The notes below the pieces were generated by a model. That model was not told the origin of the DNA. It did no database searches and saw nothing but the letters and a program-made list of their open reading frames with translations. Made by a program: the position numbers and the translations under genes. Shown piece after piece: positions 33,193-41,560 of a stretch of 51,205 nt of DNA. The DNA comes from UBA2029 sp037447125 (GTDB taxonomy: Bacteria; Chloroflexota; Anaerolineae; Aggregatilineales; Aggregatilineaceae), in contig JBBIHG010000014.1 of NCBI GenBank assembly GCA_037447125.1, positions 1 to 51,205 on the forward strand. The letters run 5' to 3'. Numbering within the stretch: position 1 is the stretch's first letter; each line of letters opens with the position of its first letter.

Positions 33193-34107
33193 ATGACGGG
33201 TTGGGATCGGGTGGCGCGGCTGTTCGGTGAGGACGTGCTGGCCCATCTGGGCACGCGCACGGTTGGGATTATCGGCCTGGGATCGGGCGGCAGCTTTGTG
33301 GCTGTGAGCCTGGCCATGAGTGGCGTCGGGCGCTTCATCCTGGTGGACGATGATGTGCTGGAAGCGGCCAACACCGTCCGCCACGCTGCCGACCTCCGTG
33401 AAGTTGGGCGCTCCAAAGTGGAGGTGATGGCCGACCTCATTCGCCAGCGCAATCCGGCTGCCGACGTGCGCGCGGTCGTGGGGCGCATCGAGGGTCACCT
33501 CGACCTGCTCGCCGACATGGATGTGGTGGTTATCGGCGTGGATCACGAGCAGCCCAAGTTCGCCATTAACCAGGCGTGTATCGAGCGCGGACGGACGGCG
33601 ATCTATGCTGGCGTCTACGAGCGCGGTGAGGGCGGCGACGTATGCATCATCTACCCGGACGAGGGACCCTGCTATGCCTGCTGGGCCGAGCGCCTGCGGG
33701 AAGGGCTGTCGCACCCGGCGGCGGAGGCCGATCTGGATTATGGGATGATCGGGCCGGACGGCACGCTGGCCGCGGAGCCGGGGCTGTGGCTGCACGTGGT
33801 GCGCGTGGCGGCGATCCAGGCCGACCTGGCGCTGAATCACCTGCTCGTTGATACGCCTGGACACCGGACGTTGCCGGCCAACACGATCGTCCAGGCCAAC
33901 ACGTATCTGGAGATCTATGAGGGGAAGACAGCGCTGCCTCACACTGCGGAATGGGTGAGCGTGCCGCGCAACCCGACGTGCCTGGTCTGCGGAAGCCAGC
34001 AGCGCGCCAGCGTCACCGAGTGCGACTCAGTCTCCCTCGACGACCTGATCAGCATGGGCAATGTCACGCTCGAAGCGAACGACAGCACGAGCGCAAACGA
34101 AGGGTAA
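33193..34107 (+). CDS. ThiF/E1-like adenylyltransferase
   Basis: A 304-residue E1-like enzyme of the ThiF/MoeB fold, which adenylates the C-terminus of a ubiquitin-like protein. It has the nucleotide loop GLGSGG (28-33), LVDDDVLEAANTVRH in place of the D-x-D...N-x-x-R motif, GRSKVEVM with the conserved Lys, and VIGVDHEQPKFAINQAC. Two CxxC pairs (160/163 in CYAC and 263/266 in CLVC) probably bind zinc as in MoeB. The C-terminus has VSLDDLI (280-286), similar to the tails of operon genes 1 and 2. AGGTGA lies 6 bases before the ATG. Its modifier substrate is not identified. Confidence 0.85.
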   Translation: MTGWDRVARLFGEDVLAHLGTRTVGIIGLGSGGSFVAVSLAMSGVGRFILVDDDVLEAANTVRHAADLREVGRSKVEVMADLIRQRNPAADVRAVVGRIEGHLDLLADMDVVVIGVDHEQPKFAINQACIERGRTAIYAGVYERGEGGDVCIIYPDEGPCYACWAERLREGLSHPAAEADLDYGMIGPDGTLAAEPGLWLHVVRVAAIQADLALNHLLVDTPGHRTLPANTIVQANTYLEIYEGKTALPHTAEWVSVPRNPTCLVCGSQQRASVTECDSVSLDDLISMGNVTLEANDSTSANEG

Positions 34108-34112
34108 GAACA

Positions 34113-34415
34113 ATGTCCGATCACAAGAACACGATTCCTCCGGCGGACGATGCGCCGCCCGCTGCTCCACCACCCGGCGCCGGCGATGATGGCCGCCCGC
34201 CCGAAGAAGAGAGCGGCAATGCGCAGGACCTCGGTCCGCGCCTGGAACGGCTGGGCGGCGAGCCGGCGCCGGACATCACCCCGGAGGAGTTCGCGCGGCT
34301 GCAGCAGGCGGGCCAGATTCACATTGACCCGCGCGGGCGGGTACGGACGACTGCCCGCGACGAGCTGGACGCCGGCGTCTCGCTGCGCAAGCGGCGCGCC
34401 TGGTACAGTCCGTGA
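34113..34415 (+). CDS. Small Pro/Asp-rich protein of unknown function in the E1/E2 operon
   Basis: A 100-residue protein. The first about 40 residues are Pro/Ala/Asp-rich and probably disordered. The rest has a short helix (DITPEEFARLQQAG) and a basic end (RKRRAWYSP). It is not a visible beta-grasp fold and does not end in Gly-Gly, although LGG occurs internally near residue 47. It starts 5 bases after the E1-like gene and overlaps the Nudix gene by 4 bases, so it belongs to the operon. Partner, substrate or unusual modifier are all possible. Confidence 0.6.
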   Translation: MSDHKNTIPPADDAPPAAPPPGAGDDGRPPEEESGNAQDLGPRLERLGGEPAPDITPEEFARLQQAGQIHIDPRGRVRTTARDELDAGVSLRKRRAWYSP

Positions 34416-35047
34416 CCGCCTTCATCTCCCTGGCGCAGGTGCGCGCGGCACTGGCGCTGCCGGACTTCGATAGCGAGGTTGCTCAGCGCCGCATGGCACC
34501 CCGGCCCCGCACCATGAGCCGCAGCAATGGGCACGCCGGGCTGCCCCGCCAGGCCAGTGTGCTCGTGCTGCTGTACCCATCTTCTGCAGGACTGGCTTTC
34601 GCCCTGGAACGCCGCGCGGCCAACCCGCACGACGTGCACGGCGGACAGATCGGCCTGCCGGGCGGCACCCGTGAAGGTGACGAGACGCCCCTCGCCACGG
34701 CGCTGCGCGAAGCCCGCGAGGAGATGGGGGTCGAGACGCCAGTTGAGGTTCTGGGCAGGCTGCGCACGTTATACATTCCCCCCAGCGATTTTGACGTGCA
34801 TCCTTTTGTCGGCTACGCTGCGCCGCGCCCGGTCTGGCAGCCAGACCCTGCCGAAGTCAGCGAGGTGCTGGACTGCCCGCTGGCCTGGCTGCTCGATGAT
34901 AGACGGAAGATGTGCGAGGAGTGGGACGTGCAGGGGACGCGGGTGTTTGTCCCCTGGTACGACGTCTTCGGTCATAAGGTGTGGGGTGCCACCGCGATCA
35001 TCCTCAGCGAGCTGGAGCAGCGCCTGCGCGCGGTTCCTGGCCTGTGA
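34412..35047 (+). CDS. Nudix hydrolase, CoA-pyrophosphatase-like
   Basis: A 211-residue Nudix enzyme. The Nudix box is GGTREGDETPLATALREAREEMGV, and the preceding HDVHGGQIGLP fits the CoA-pyrophosphatase subgroup, which cleaves CoA or related dinucleotides. The substrate is not certain. It starts with GTG overlapping the previous stop by 4 bases (GTGA), making it the last gene of the E1/E2/JAB transcript. Whether it works in that pathway or merely rides along is unknown. Confidence 0.83.
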   Translation: MTAFISLAQVRAALALPDFDSEVAQRRMAPRPRTMSRSNGHAGLPRQASVLVLLYPSSAGLAFALERRAANPHDVHGGQIGLPGGTREGDETPLATALREAREEMGVETPVEVLGRLRTLYIPPSDFDVHPFVGYAAPRPVWQPDPAEVSEVLDCPLAWLLDDRRKMCEEWDVQGTRVFVPWYDVFGHKVWGATAIILSELEQRLRAVPGL

Positions 35048-35171
35048 GTCGCCAGTTGAGTGCCGCGATAGGAAGTGACAGCCTGCGCTTCTCGTCTGGC
35101 GCAGCTCCTCATCTCAATGACTCAGTAAAGCGTGCCCAGGAAATCGGGTCTGTTCAGGCGTCCAGCCTCAC

Positions 35172-35217
35172 TTGCACCAGAATCCAGCGCGTGGTAGAGT
35201 GCATTAGAAAAATCTAA
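35172..35217 (+). promoter_or_regulatory. Predicted promoter and small palindrome before second response regulator
   Basis: TTGCAC (35172-35177), a 17-bp spacer and TAGAGT (35195-35200). A palindrome TTAGA-AAAA-TCTAA at 35204-35217 covers the expected start of transcription and could be an operator. Confidence 0.5.
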
Positions 35218-35276
35218 CCTGGCGGGTGGGCAGGGCAGGCCCTGCCGTGTGTCACTGGTCAAAGGATGCTCCCAGC

Positions 35277-35963
35277 ATGTCCGAGAAAATACTGGTGATT
35301 GACGATGAGCGAATGACCGTTGACCTGATAGGCATTCTGCTTGAACGGCGCGGTTACGAGGTGGTGAAGGCGTGCAGCGCAGAGGAGGGTCTTCGCGCCG
35401 CCTATCGCACCCATCCCGATCTCATCCTGCTCGATATCATGATGCCGGACATGGACGGCTGGGAAGTCTGCCGGCGCCTGCGCGAGCTGTCCGATGTGCC
35501 GATTCTGTTTCTCACCGCCAAGGACGACACGCGCGACCTGGTGCGCGGTCTGGAGTTGGGGGCGGATGACTACATCACCAAGCCCTACGACAACGAGGCC
35601 CTGATCGCCCGCATCAAGGCACATCTACGCCGCGTGCCCAAGGCCGCAGTCTCTGAGGAATTGGTCTTCGACGGTGGAAACGTGCGCATCAACTTCATCA
35701 GCCGCGAGGTGCGCGTGCGTGGCCGGCCCGTTCACCTGACGCCGAAGGAGTTCAATCTCCTGGGCGTGCTGGCTCGCAACGCGGGGCGCGTGCTGGACCG
35801 CACGGAGCTGGTCCGCGAGGCATGGGGGCCAGAGTACGGGGATGCCATTGACAGCCTCAAGCTGTACATCCACTATCTGCGCCAGAAGGTCGAAAAAGAC
35901 CCGACGCAGCCCACATACATCCTGACGTCACGAGGCGTGGGTTACCGCTTCAACGATATTTAG
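35277..35963 (+). CDS. OmpR/PhoB-family response regulator
   Basis: A 228-residue regulator starting MSEKILVIDDE. The receiver has Asp53 in LLDIMMPDMDG, a Thr in FLTAK and Lys in ITKPYD. The C-terminal winged helix contains LTPKEFNLLGVL and GVGYRFNDI. The ATG at 35277 is chosen because the receiver fold begins there. It is similar in plan to the regulator at 1822 but divergent in sequence. No sensor kinase is adjacent. Confidence 0.92.
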   Translation: MSEKILVIDDERMTVDLIGILLERRGYEVVKACSAEEGLRAAYRTHPDLILLDIMMPDMDGWEVCRRLRELSDVPILFLTAKDDTRDLVRGLELGADDYITKPYDNEALIARIKAHLRRVPKAAVSEELVFDGGNVRINFISREVRVRGRPVHLTPKEFNLLGVLARNAGRVLDRTELVREAWGPEYGDAIDSLKLYIHYLRQKVEKDPTQPTYILTSRGVGYRFNDI

Positions 35964-36099
35964 CTCCGCCACTGATCGTCTTCTGGACCGAAGCAATCCT
36001 GGGTCTTCGGACAGCGCCGGCTGCTCTGGTTACGCCCACATTCGCCTGCTCAACGCCAGGTTGTTGACCCCCTGCGATTCAGCGCACAGAGAGCGGCAA

Positions 36100-36507
36100 T
36101 CACAGGCGCAGGGCGATGATCGCCAGCGATGCGGCTACCGCGATGAGCAGGACGAGCACGAGGCGAAAGAACTTGCGCCGGCGCGAAAGGCGCTTTTTGA
36201 AGGGAGATGCTGTTGGCAGTGCTCCCTGCAGCCGCTTCTCGTTGAGCAGATGCAGTTGCTGGCGAGCCGTGGGGTGGGTCGGGTTCAGCGCGAGCACGTT
36301 CTCGAAGCACACGCGGCGGTCGTCATCGGTGTCAACGACGCTGGCCAGCCAGAGCCAGATCTGCTCATGATAGGGGTCTATCTCAACGGCGCGCCGGAAC
36401 AACTCGTGCGCTCGATCCCGATCGCCGCGCTTGGCTGCTTCTTTCCCTTCCTTGAAGAGCTGCAAGAACTCCCTGGGTGCGTTCAATAGATCTGACGAGA
36501 TGCCCAT
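36100..36507 (-). CDS. TPR protein with C-terminal membrane anchor
   Basis: A 135-residue protein: two TPR-like helical pairs (KEGKEAAKRGDRDRAHELFRRA and ENVLALNPTHPTARQQLHLL), a basic linker (KKRLSRRRKFF) and one C-terminal membrane helix (VLVLLIAVAASLAIIAL). The TPR part would face the cytoplasm. It shares the motif A-x-x-G-[DN]...A-x-x-x-D-x-x-x-E-x-x-W-x-W-L-A with the next three minus-strand genes, of which it is the last. No function is known. Confidence 0.75.
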   Translation of the reverse strand: MGISSDLLNAPREFLQLFKEGKEAAKRGDRDRAHELFRRAVEIDPYHEQIWLWLASVVDTDDDRRVCFENVLALNPTHPTARQQLHLLNEKRLQGALPTASPFKKRLSRRRKFFRLVLVLLIAVAASLAIIALRL

Positions 36508-36568
36508 CGTGCTTCCCCCCTCGTGACGGCATTCTGTACGATTGCCCTGGCGGTGCTACACCGGCTCG

Positions 36569-38038
36569 CTAAGGGCCCCAGTCATTGGCTACGTCGGTGT
36601 GCGGCGCCGAAGTGACCTGGAATAGTTCCTCTGTATCCAGTTCGAAAACGAACACATCCCAGTTTCCAGTGCGGTTGGACGAGAAGACGATGAAGCGCCC
36701 ATCCGGCGAGAAGCGCGGCTTGATGTCGTCGGCGTCGGAGGCAATGAGCACCTGGGGCGCGCTTCCTGCTGGCGAAATGCGGTAGATGTCGTTGGTTGCG
36801 CTTCCGGCAGCGGCTGCCTGAAACACGATCGCCTGGCCGTCCGGCGACCAGTCCGGGGCCGCTTCAACCAGACCTGCGCCATTAGTGGTCAGGGCAGTAG
36901 CCCGTCTGGTGGTCACGTCCAGGATGTACAGGTCAGTCGCTCCACCCCGGACGTTCAAACGCTGGTCAGCGGCATAGACGATCTGCGAGCCGTCCGGCGA
37001 ATAGGCCGGCCAGCTCTCGATGGCGTTGTCGTTGGTCAGGCGCTCAAGTTGGGCGGGATCACCGCGCCGATCCACGATCGCCAGGCGAAACAGGTCGGTC
37101 GTCGCCGCCCCCAGCCCCTGCGCCGAGAACGCGATCCACTCGCCATCGGGCGACCAGGCTGGAGACTCCTGTTTGAGGAGAGTGGGGTTGCCGGTCCAAT
37201 AGCTGCTTGCGGGGCGCGGATCGGTGCCCTGCACGTTGTCTATCTGCAAGAGGAAGTCGCGCGTGCCGGCTGCGTAAAGGATGTACGCGTACTGGCTGCC
37301 ATCTGGTGCCAGAGCAGGGGCATGACCGCGCGTATACGGGGCGGAGAGCGTACGCGCGCCGCTGCCGTCAGGGCGGATCAGGACAATTGGCTGGTTATCA
37401 GGATCGCCGGGCGTCTGCCCGGAGCGCATGATGATGTGGCCGGGCAGCGCAGACGGGGGTGGGGGAAACAGGGTCGGCGGCGTATCGGGTAAGGGGGTTC
37501 TGCTGGGGACCGGCGTCCAGGTGGGCGGCGGCGTGAAGGTCGGGGTTGGCTGCACGGTAGGGCTGCCGGTCGGCGTGGCTACCAGCCCGCTTGAGCCGGA
37601 GTCGCCCGAATCGGCAACCGGCCCGCTCTTGTCATCGTCCCCATTGCCGCCAAGCAGGACGACCAGCAGCACTGCCAGCACCAGCACGGCGGCAAGGCCC
37701 ACTCCAATAGCCAGAGTCCAGGGGCCACGGCTTCGTGTGGCGCTGGCAGCCAGGGCCGGGCTGACGCCCTGGACTGGCTCGCCTTCCAGCCGGGCCAGAA
37801 TACTCTGGGCGCGCGCATTGTCCGGGTTGATGACCAGGACATTGCCCAGACAGGTGATCTTCTCATGCAGTTCATCTGACACCGCCGCCAGCCAGAACCA
37901 GCCTTTCTCGTGGTGCTGGTCGAGCGCCACTACCTGCTCGAGCAAAGCCCGCGCCACAGCCTTGTTGCCGGCGCGCGCCGCTTCAATCCCCTGCCGCAGA
38001 AGCTCATCTATCCGCGCATCGGTTTCCCGCTCGCTCAT
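36569..38038 (-). CDS. TPR - membrane helix - TolB-like propeller protein
   Basis: A 489-residue protein: an N-terminal TPR module (about 1-90, GIEAARAGNKAVARALLEQV and WFWLAAVSDE), one membrane helix (about 110-135), a Thr/Pro-rich linker, then a beta-propeller of TolB/PD40 type with several SPDG blades such as PAWSPDGEWIAFS, YSPDGSQIVYAAD and RFSPDGRFIVFSSN. The topology suggests a cytoplasmic TPR and an extracellular propeller, possibly for binding a ligand or partner. It is a paralogue of the gene at 38064, 25 bp upstream on the same transcript. Confidence 0.8.
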   Translation of the reverse strand: MSERETDARIDELLRQGIEAARAGNKAVARALLEQVVALDQHHEKGWFWLAAVSDELHEKITCLGNVLVINPDNARAQSILARLEGEPVQGVSPALAASATRSRGPWTLAIGVGLAAVLVLAVLLVVLLGGNGDDDKSGPVADSGDSGSSGLVATPTGSPTVQPTPTFTPPPTWTPVPSRTPLPDTPPTLFPPPPSALPGHIIMRSGQTPGDPDNQPIVLIRPDGSGARTLSAPYTRGHAPALAPDGSQYAYILYAAGTRDFLLQIDNVQGTDPRPASSYWTGNPTLLKQESPAWSPDGEWIAFSAQGLGAATTDLFRLAIVDRRGDPAQLERLTNDNAIESWPAYSPDGSQIVYAADQRLNVRGGATDLYILDVTTRRATALTTNGAGLVEAAPDWSPDGQAIVFQAAAAGSATNDIYRISPAGSAPQVLIASDADDIKPRFSPDGRFIVFSSNRTGNWDVFVFELDTEELFQVTSAPHTDVANDWGP

Positions 38039-38063
38039 CGCGTCCCCCCTTGTGCGTCACTGG

Positions 38064-39572
38064 CTACCGGGCTGCCGGACGCCACGTCGCATAGCGTGTA
38101 TCGCCGTCACCGCTGATCGCCTGCTGCAGCTCGCTGCCATCTGGCCGGACGACGTACAGGTCGAATGTGGCGCCGGCCCGGTTCGAACTGAAGGCAATCC
38201 AGCGCCCGTCGGGCGACCAGGCCGGGTCGCGTTCCTCGGCCTGAACGTCGGCGCGCAACAGCGAGCGTTCTCCATCGCCGTTGGCCGTCATGAGGTAGAG
38301 GTCTGTGGTCACACGCCGATTCGACAGGAAGACGATGGTGGACCCGTCGGGCGACCAGGCCGGTGAGAAGCTGCTGTTTATGTTGTCCGTGAGTTGCTTG
38401 ACTGCCCCGCTATTCACGTCCATGCGCCAGATCTCCGTTGCGCCGGGCCCGCTGCGGTCGGATGTGAACGCTATCCAGCGCCCGTCAGGTGACCACGCTG
38501 GCTCGCGATCCTCGGTCGGGCCGGGAACCAGCGCCGTGACTTCGCCGGTCTCGACGGAGACGAGAAAGATATCGAAATCCCCGTCAGGATTGGCAGAGCA
38601 GGCGATGGCTTGCCCATCGGGCGACCAGGCAGCGTCTCCCACGCGCGGCGCGGCGAAGTCTGTCAGGCGACGCAGCGCGCCTCCTTCTGCTGGCGCGACG
38701 AACAGGTCCTCGAACTCCGAGCGGAGCAGCGTGTCTCCCTCGAGGCGCGACTCGGCGAGCCGGGCGGAGAGCGCAATCTGCCTGCCATCCGGCGAGTACT
38801 CGGCGTCGTAGACCGCCAGCAGAGACAGCGAAGGACTGGTGCCTTGTGGGAGAGCGAAGGCGAGCGGCTGCTCCTCCGAGCCATCGGCGCGCAATGTGTG
38901 CAGCGCCCAGCCTCCGCCTCCGCGCTGTGCAGAGACAAGCAGCGTGTAGTCGCTCAACGGCACGTGCGTGGGCGGGGGTTGAGGCGTCGAAGTGGGGGTG
39001 CGGGTGGCGGTGGGCGTCCAGGTGGGCGGCAGGGTTTCACGAGGAGGCAATGTGCGCGGCGCGCCACCAACCGGGGTGGGGGAGATGTAGTCCACGACAC
39101 GGGTGGCCACGGGCTGGCCGGGAGGGCGCGTCGCAGTGGGTGCCAGAACAGGTGCGTCGCCGCCGCGCCTGTCCAGATAGAGGAGAGCCAGCCCGGCGAA
39201 TACCAGTCCCGTAGCGATCAGAGCCAGAGTCCAGAATGCCCAACGGGGCAGGCCGCGCTGCCGCCGTGGCGCGCTGCGCGGCCTGGCTCGCTCGAGATTC
39301 GCGGGAGCCACCGGGCCGCGCCTGCGCCGTTCCAGATGCTCAAGGGCCTGGCGAACCTGTTGGTTGCGCGGGTTGATGGTCAGCGCGCGGCGAAGACTGC
39401 GCAAGCGCTCCTCATCGGACTCGGCGACAGCCACGAGCCAGAGCCAGGCCGTCTCATTGTCGGGATCTCGCCTGATGATCTTGCGCAGCATCTCGCGGGC
39501 GGCAGCCGGGTTGCCGCCCCGCGCAGCCTCTATGGCGGTGCGCAGTAAGGTCGGGATATCGTCGGTGGGCAA
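38064..39572 (-). CDS. TPR - membrane helix - TolB-like propeller protein
   Basis: A 502-residue paralogue of the neighbouring gene, with the same order: N-terminal TPR (AIEAARGGNPAAAREMLRKI, WLWLVAVAESDEE), a basic stretch, a membrane helix (AFWTLALIATGLVFAGLALL), a Thr/Pro linker and TolB-like blades (AWSPDGQAIACS, AWSPDGRWIAFTSDRSG, AWSPDGSTIVFLSNRR). The duplicated pair may form one envelope complex. Function unknown. Confidence 0.8.
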   Translation of the reverse strand: MPTDDIPTLLRTAIEAARGGNPAAAREMLRKIIRRDPDNETAWLWLVAVAESDEERLRSLRRALTINPRNQQVRQALEHLERRRRGPVAPANLERARPRSAPRRQRGLPRWAFWTLALIATGLVFAGLALLYLDRRGGDAPVLAPTATRPPGQPVATRVVDYISPTPVGGAPRTLPPRETLPPTWTPTATRTPTSTPQPPPTHVPLSDYTLLVSAQRGGGGWALHTLRADGSEEQPLAFALPQGTSPSLSLLAVYDAEYSPDGRQIALSARLAESRLEGDTLLRSEFEDLFVAPAEGGALRRLTDFAAPRVGDAAWSPDGQAIACSANPDGDFDIFLVSVETGEVTALVPGPTEDREPAWSPDGRWIAFTSDRSGPGATEIWRMDVNSGAVKQLTDNINSSFSPAWSPDGSTIVFLSNRRVTTDLYLMTANGDGERSLLRADVQAEERDPAWSPDGRWIAFSSNRAGATFDLYVVRPDGSELQQAISGDGDTRYATWRPAAR

Positions 39573-39791
39573 TGTCCCTCATCCTTGCGCAAATGGTTGC
39601 GCACCACAGCGGGCAGATAGGTCCCGCGCATACGGCTTCGCGGCCACAGCCTGGGCCGGCTGGCGGATTGTGGCGTCGGGGCGGTGAGTGTCACCGTCTG
39701 TGTCCTGTCCTGGTCGGGCGCGAAGGGCCGCAGACATGCGCATAGGCGATGGGCCTGCGAGCAACGGGACGGATTGCCACGGACGCACGAT

Positions 39792-40175
39792 TCAGAACAC
39801 GAGGAGCAGCGCGATCACGATGGCGAAGAGCACCAGGAACACCGCCAGGCCCATGAAGCCGTACTTGAGCACCAGGGTGTTGCCGGTCTCACGCCGGCGT
39901 CGCATACGCTCAAGCTCATCGCGGGCAGCGCTGTGGGCAGGGTTAAGGCGCAGCACCGTCTTGAGGAAACGAATGCGTTCTTCCTGGGTCTCGGCAACGG
40001 AGGCCATCCACAACCAGGCGCGCTCGTTCTGCTTGTCGGCGTCCAACACCTGTTGGAAGAACAGGCGGGCACTGGGTCTGTTGCCCTGTCGCGCCGCCTG
40101 GATACCCATCTGCATCAGGTCCTCGAGCGTCGGTTCGGCGCTGCCTTTCCTGTCGAAGCCCGGATTCATCCGCAT
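39792..40175 (-). CDS. TPR protein with C-terminal membrane anchor
   Basis: A 127-residue protein of the same module as its downstream neighbours: TPR part (GIQAARQGNRPSARLFFQQV, AWLWMASVAETQEER) and a C-terminal membrane helix (GLAVFLVLFAIVIALLL). AAAGGGG sits just before the ATG; the second ATG, two codons in, has the better spacing and may be the true start. It appears to lead the cluster under a good promoter, although a 219-bp gap without visible genes separates it from the next gene. Confidence 0.72.
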   Translation of the reverse strand: MRMNPGFDRKGSAEPTLEDLMQMGIQAARQGNRPSARLFFQQVLDADKQNERAWLWMASVAETQEERIRFLKTVLRLNPAHSAARDELERMRRRRETGNTLVLKYGFMGLAVFLVLFAIVIALLLVF

Positions 40176-40231
40176 CTGCCCCTTTGAATGTCGTGGAAGC
40201 CCCCCACGGTCCTTGACAATTCCCCAACACT

Positions 40232-40260
40232 TTTATAGTCCCATTACGCTTAATTGGCAA
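40232..40260 (-). promoter_or_regulatory. Predicted promoter of the TPR/propeller cluster
   Basis: On the minus strand, TTGCCA (40260-40255), a 17-bp spacer and TATAAA (40237-40232). It lies in the 320-bp region between the divergent TPR and PfkB genes, which contains no other visible gene. Confidence 0.6.
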
Positions 40261-40392
40261 GTGACCTGGGGCCGGACCGCAGATGGAGCGCCGGAGTGCC
40301 GACGGGGTCGGGAGTCCCTGGGGACAGGGGCCATTGCTTATAGGAGACAGGCGACGCCAACCGATCCCTTCCCCGGAGCCAGAACGGCCACG

Positions 40393-40421
40393 TTGACGGC
40401 GGGGGTGTGCTGGGGCACAAT
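40393..40421 (+). promoter_or_regulatory. Predicted promoter of the PfkB kinase gene
   Basis: TTGACG (40393-40398), a 17-bp spacer and CACAAT (40416-40421), about 75 bp before the ATG. Confidence 0.45.
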
Positions 40422-40495
40422 AAAGGCACCTGCCAGCCTGTCAGGAACATTGCCGGGCGAGTTCAGGCTATCGGAAGGCACAAGGAGCACTGCCA

Positions 40496-41431
40496 ATGAA
40501 CCCTGATGGACCGGTACTCGTGATCGGGGCCTCCGGCATCGACATCAAGGGGCGTCCCAGGGAGTCCCTGCAGATGGGAGTGTCAAACACCGGGGTAGTG
40601 CGCAACAGCGTTGGCGGCGTGGCGCGCAACGTCGCTGAGAACCTGGCGCGGCTCGAAGTCCCTACGATTCTGCTCTCGGCAGTGGGAGAGGATCCTTCGG
40701 GGGACTTTCTGCTGGAACATGCCGGGGCCGCGGGCGTGGACACGAGTCACGTGCTGCGCGTGCCGGAGCAGAACACCGGCAGCTACGCTGCCATTCTCGA
40801 TGAAGCGGGCCAGCTTGTTGTGGCTATCAGCGAGTACGACATCGTCAGCCAGATTACGCCAGGCTACCTGCAGCAGCACCGCTCGCTATTCGCCGGCGCT
40901 GCCCTGGTTGCCCTGGACGCAAACCTGAGTCCGAAGACTCTGGCGTCGGTCTTTCGCTGGGCGAGGCGCTACGATCTGCCGGTCTGCGCGGACCCGACCT
41001 CACCGGTGTTGGCCACCAAGCTCATCCCCTATCTGCCCTCGCTGTTGATGGTCGCTCCCGACGCCAGCGAAGCAGCGGTGCTGTGCGGCGTGGCCGAGCC
41101 GCCAGCGACCAGCGAGGCGGCGATTGAGACAGCCCAGTGCCTGGTGAGCATGGGCGTGGACATCGCGGTGGTGACGATGGCTGAGCAGGGGCTGGCCTAC
41201 GCCGACGGGACCAGCGCGGGGCACGTCGCCGCGCTGCGGACCCAGGTGGTGGATACTACCGGCAGCGGCGATGCGGTCACTGCAGCGATCATCTTCGGCC
41301 TGTTGCATGATATGCCCATTGATGAGGCAGTGCGCCTGGGCGCGTCCGCGGCGGCGCTGACGCTGCGCACGCGCCACACGGTCGTTCCCGACCTGAGTCT
41401 GGACCGGCTGTACGGCGAGCTGATCATCTGA
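40496..41431 (+). CDS. PfkB-family carbohydrate/nucleoside kinase
   Basis: A 311-residue ribokinase-fold kinase. It has the N-terminal GASGIDIKGRP, the PfkB motif NSVGGVARNVAENLARL, and the C-terminal anion-hole motif DTTGSGDAVTAAI with the catalytic Asp. The GASGID start and GGVARN are like pseudouridine kinase (PsuK), but a ribokinase-type sugar kinase cannot be ruled out, and no pseudouridine glycosidase gene is adjacent. AAGGAG lies 8 bases before the ATG. Confidence 0.85.
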   Translation: MNPDGPVLVIGASGIDIKGRPRESLQMGVSNTGVVRNSVGGVARNVAENLARLEVPTILLSAVGEDPSGDFLLEHAGAAGVDTSHVLRVPEQNTGSYAAILDEAGQLVVAISEYDIVSQITPGYLQQHRSLFAGAALVALDANLSPKTLASVFRWARRYDLPVCADPTSPVLATKLIPYLPSLLMVAPDASEAAVLCGVAEPPATSEAAIETAQCLVSMGVDIAVVTMAEQGLAYADGTSAGHVAALRTQVVDTTGSGDAVTAAIIFGLLHDMPIDEAVRLGASAAALTLRTRHTVVPDLSLDRLYGELII

Positions 41432-41560
41432 CTGAGAACCAGCGCCCAGACGCACCCCCGTTGCGCGGCGACGAGTCATGAGCGCAGAGCCTTGCGCCCA
41501 CCCACAAGCCTGGCCCGTGCTGCCTGACGCAAGTCTGGCGCTTCGCTGAAGGATGGAGTC

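Noticed and set aside
30073..35047. Reading the E1/E2/JAB locus as a CBASS anti-phage operon
   Set aside because: No cyclic-nucleotide synthase of the CD-NTase type and no typical effector is present among the seven genes.
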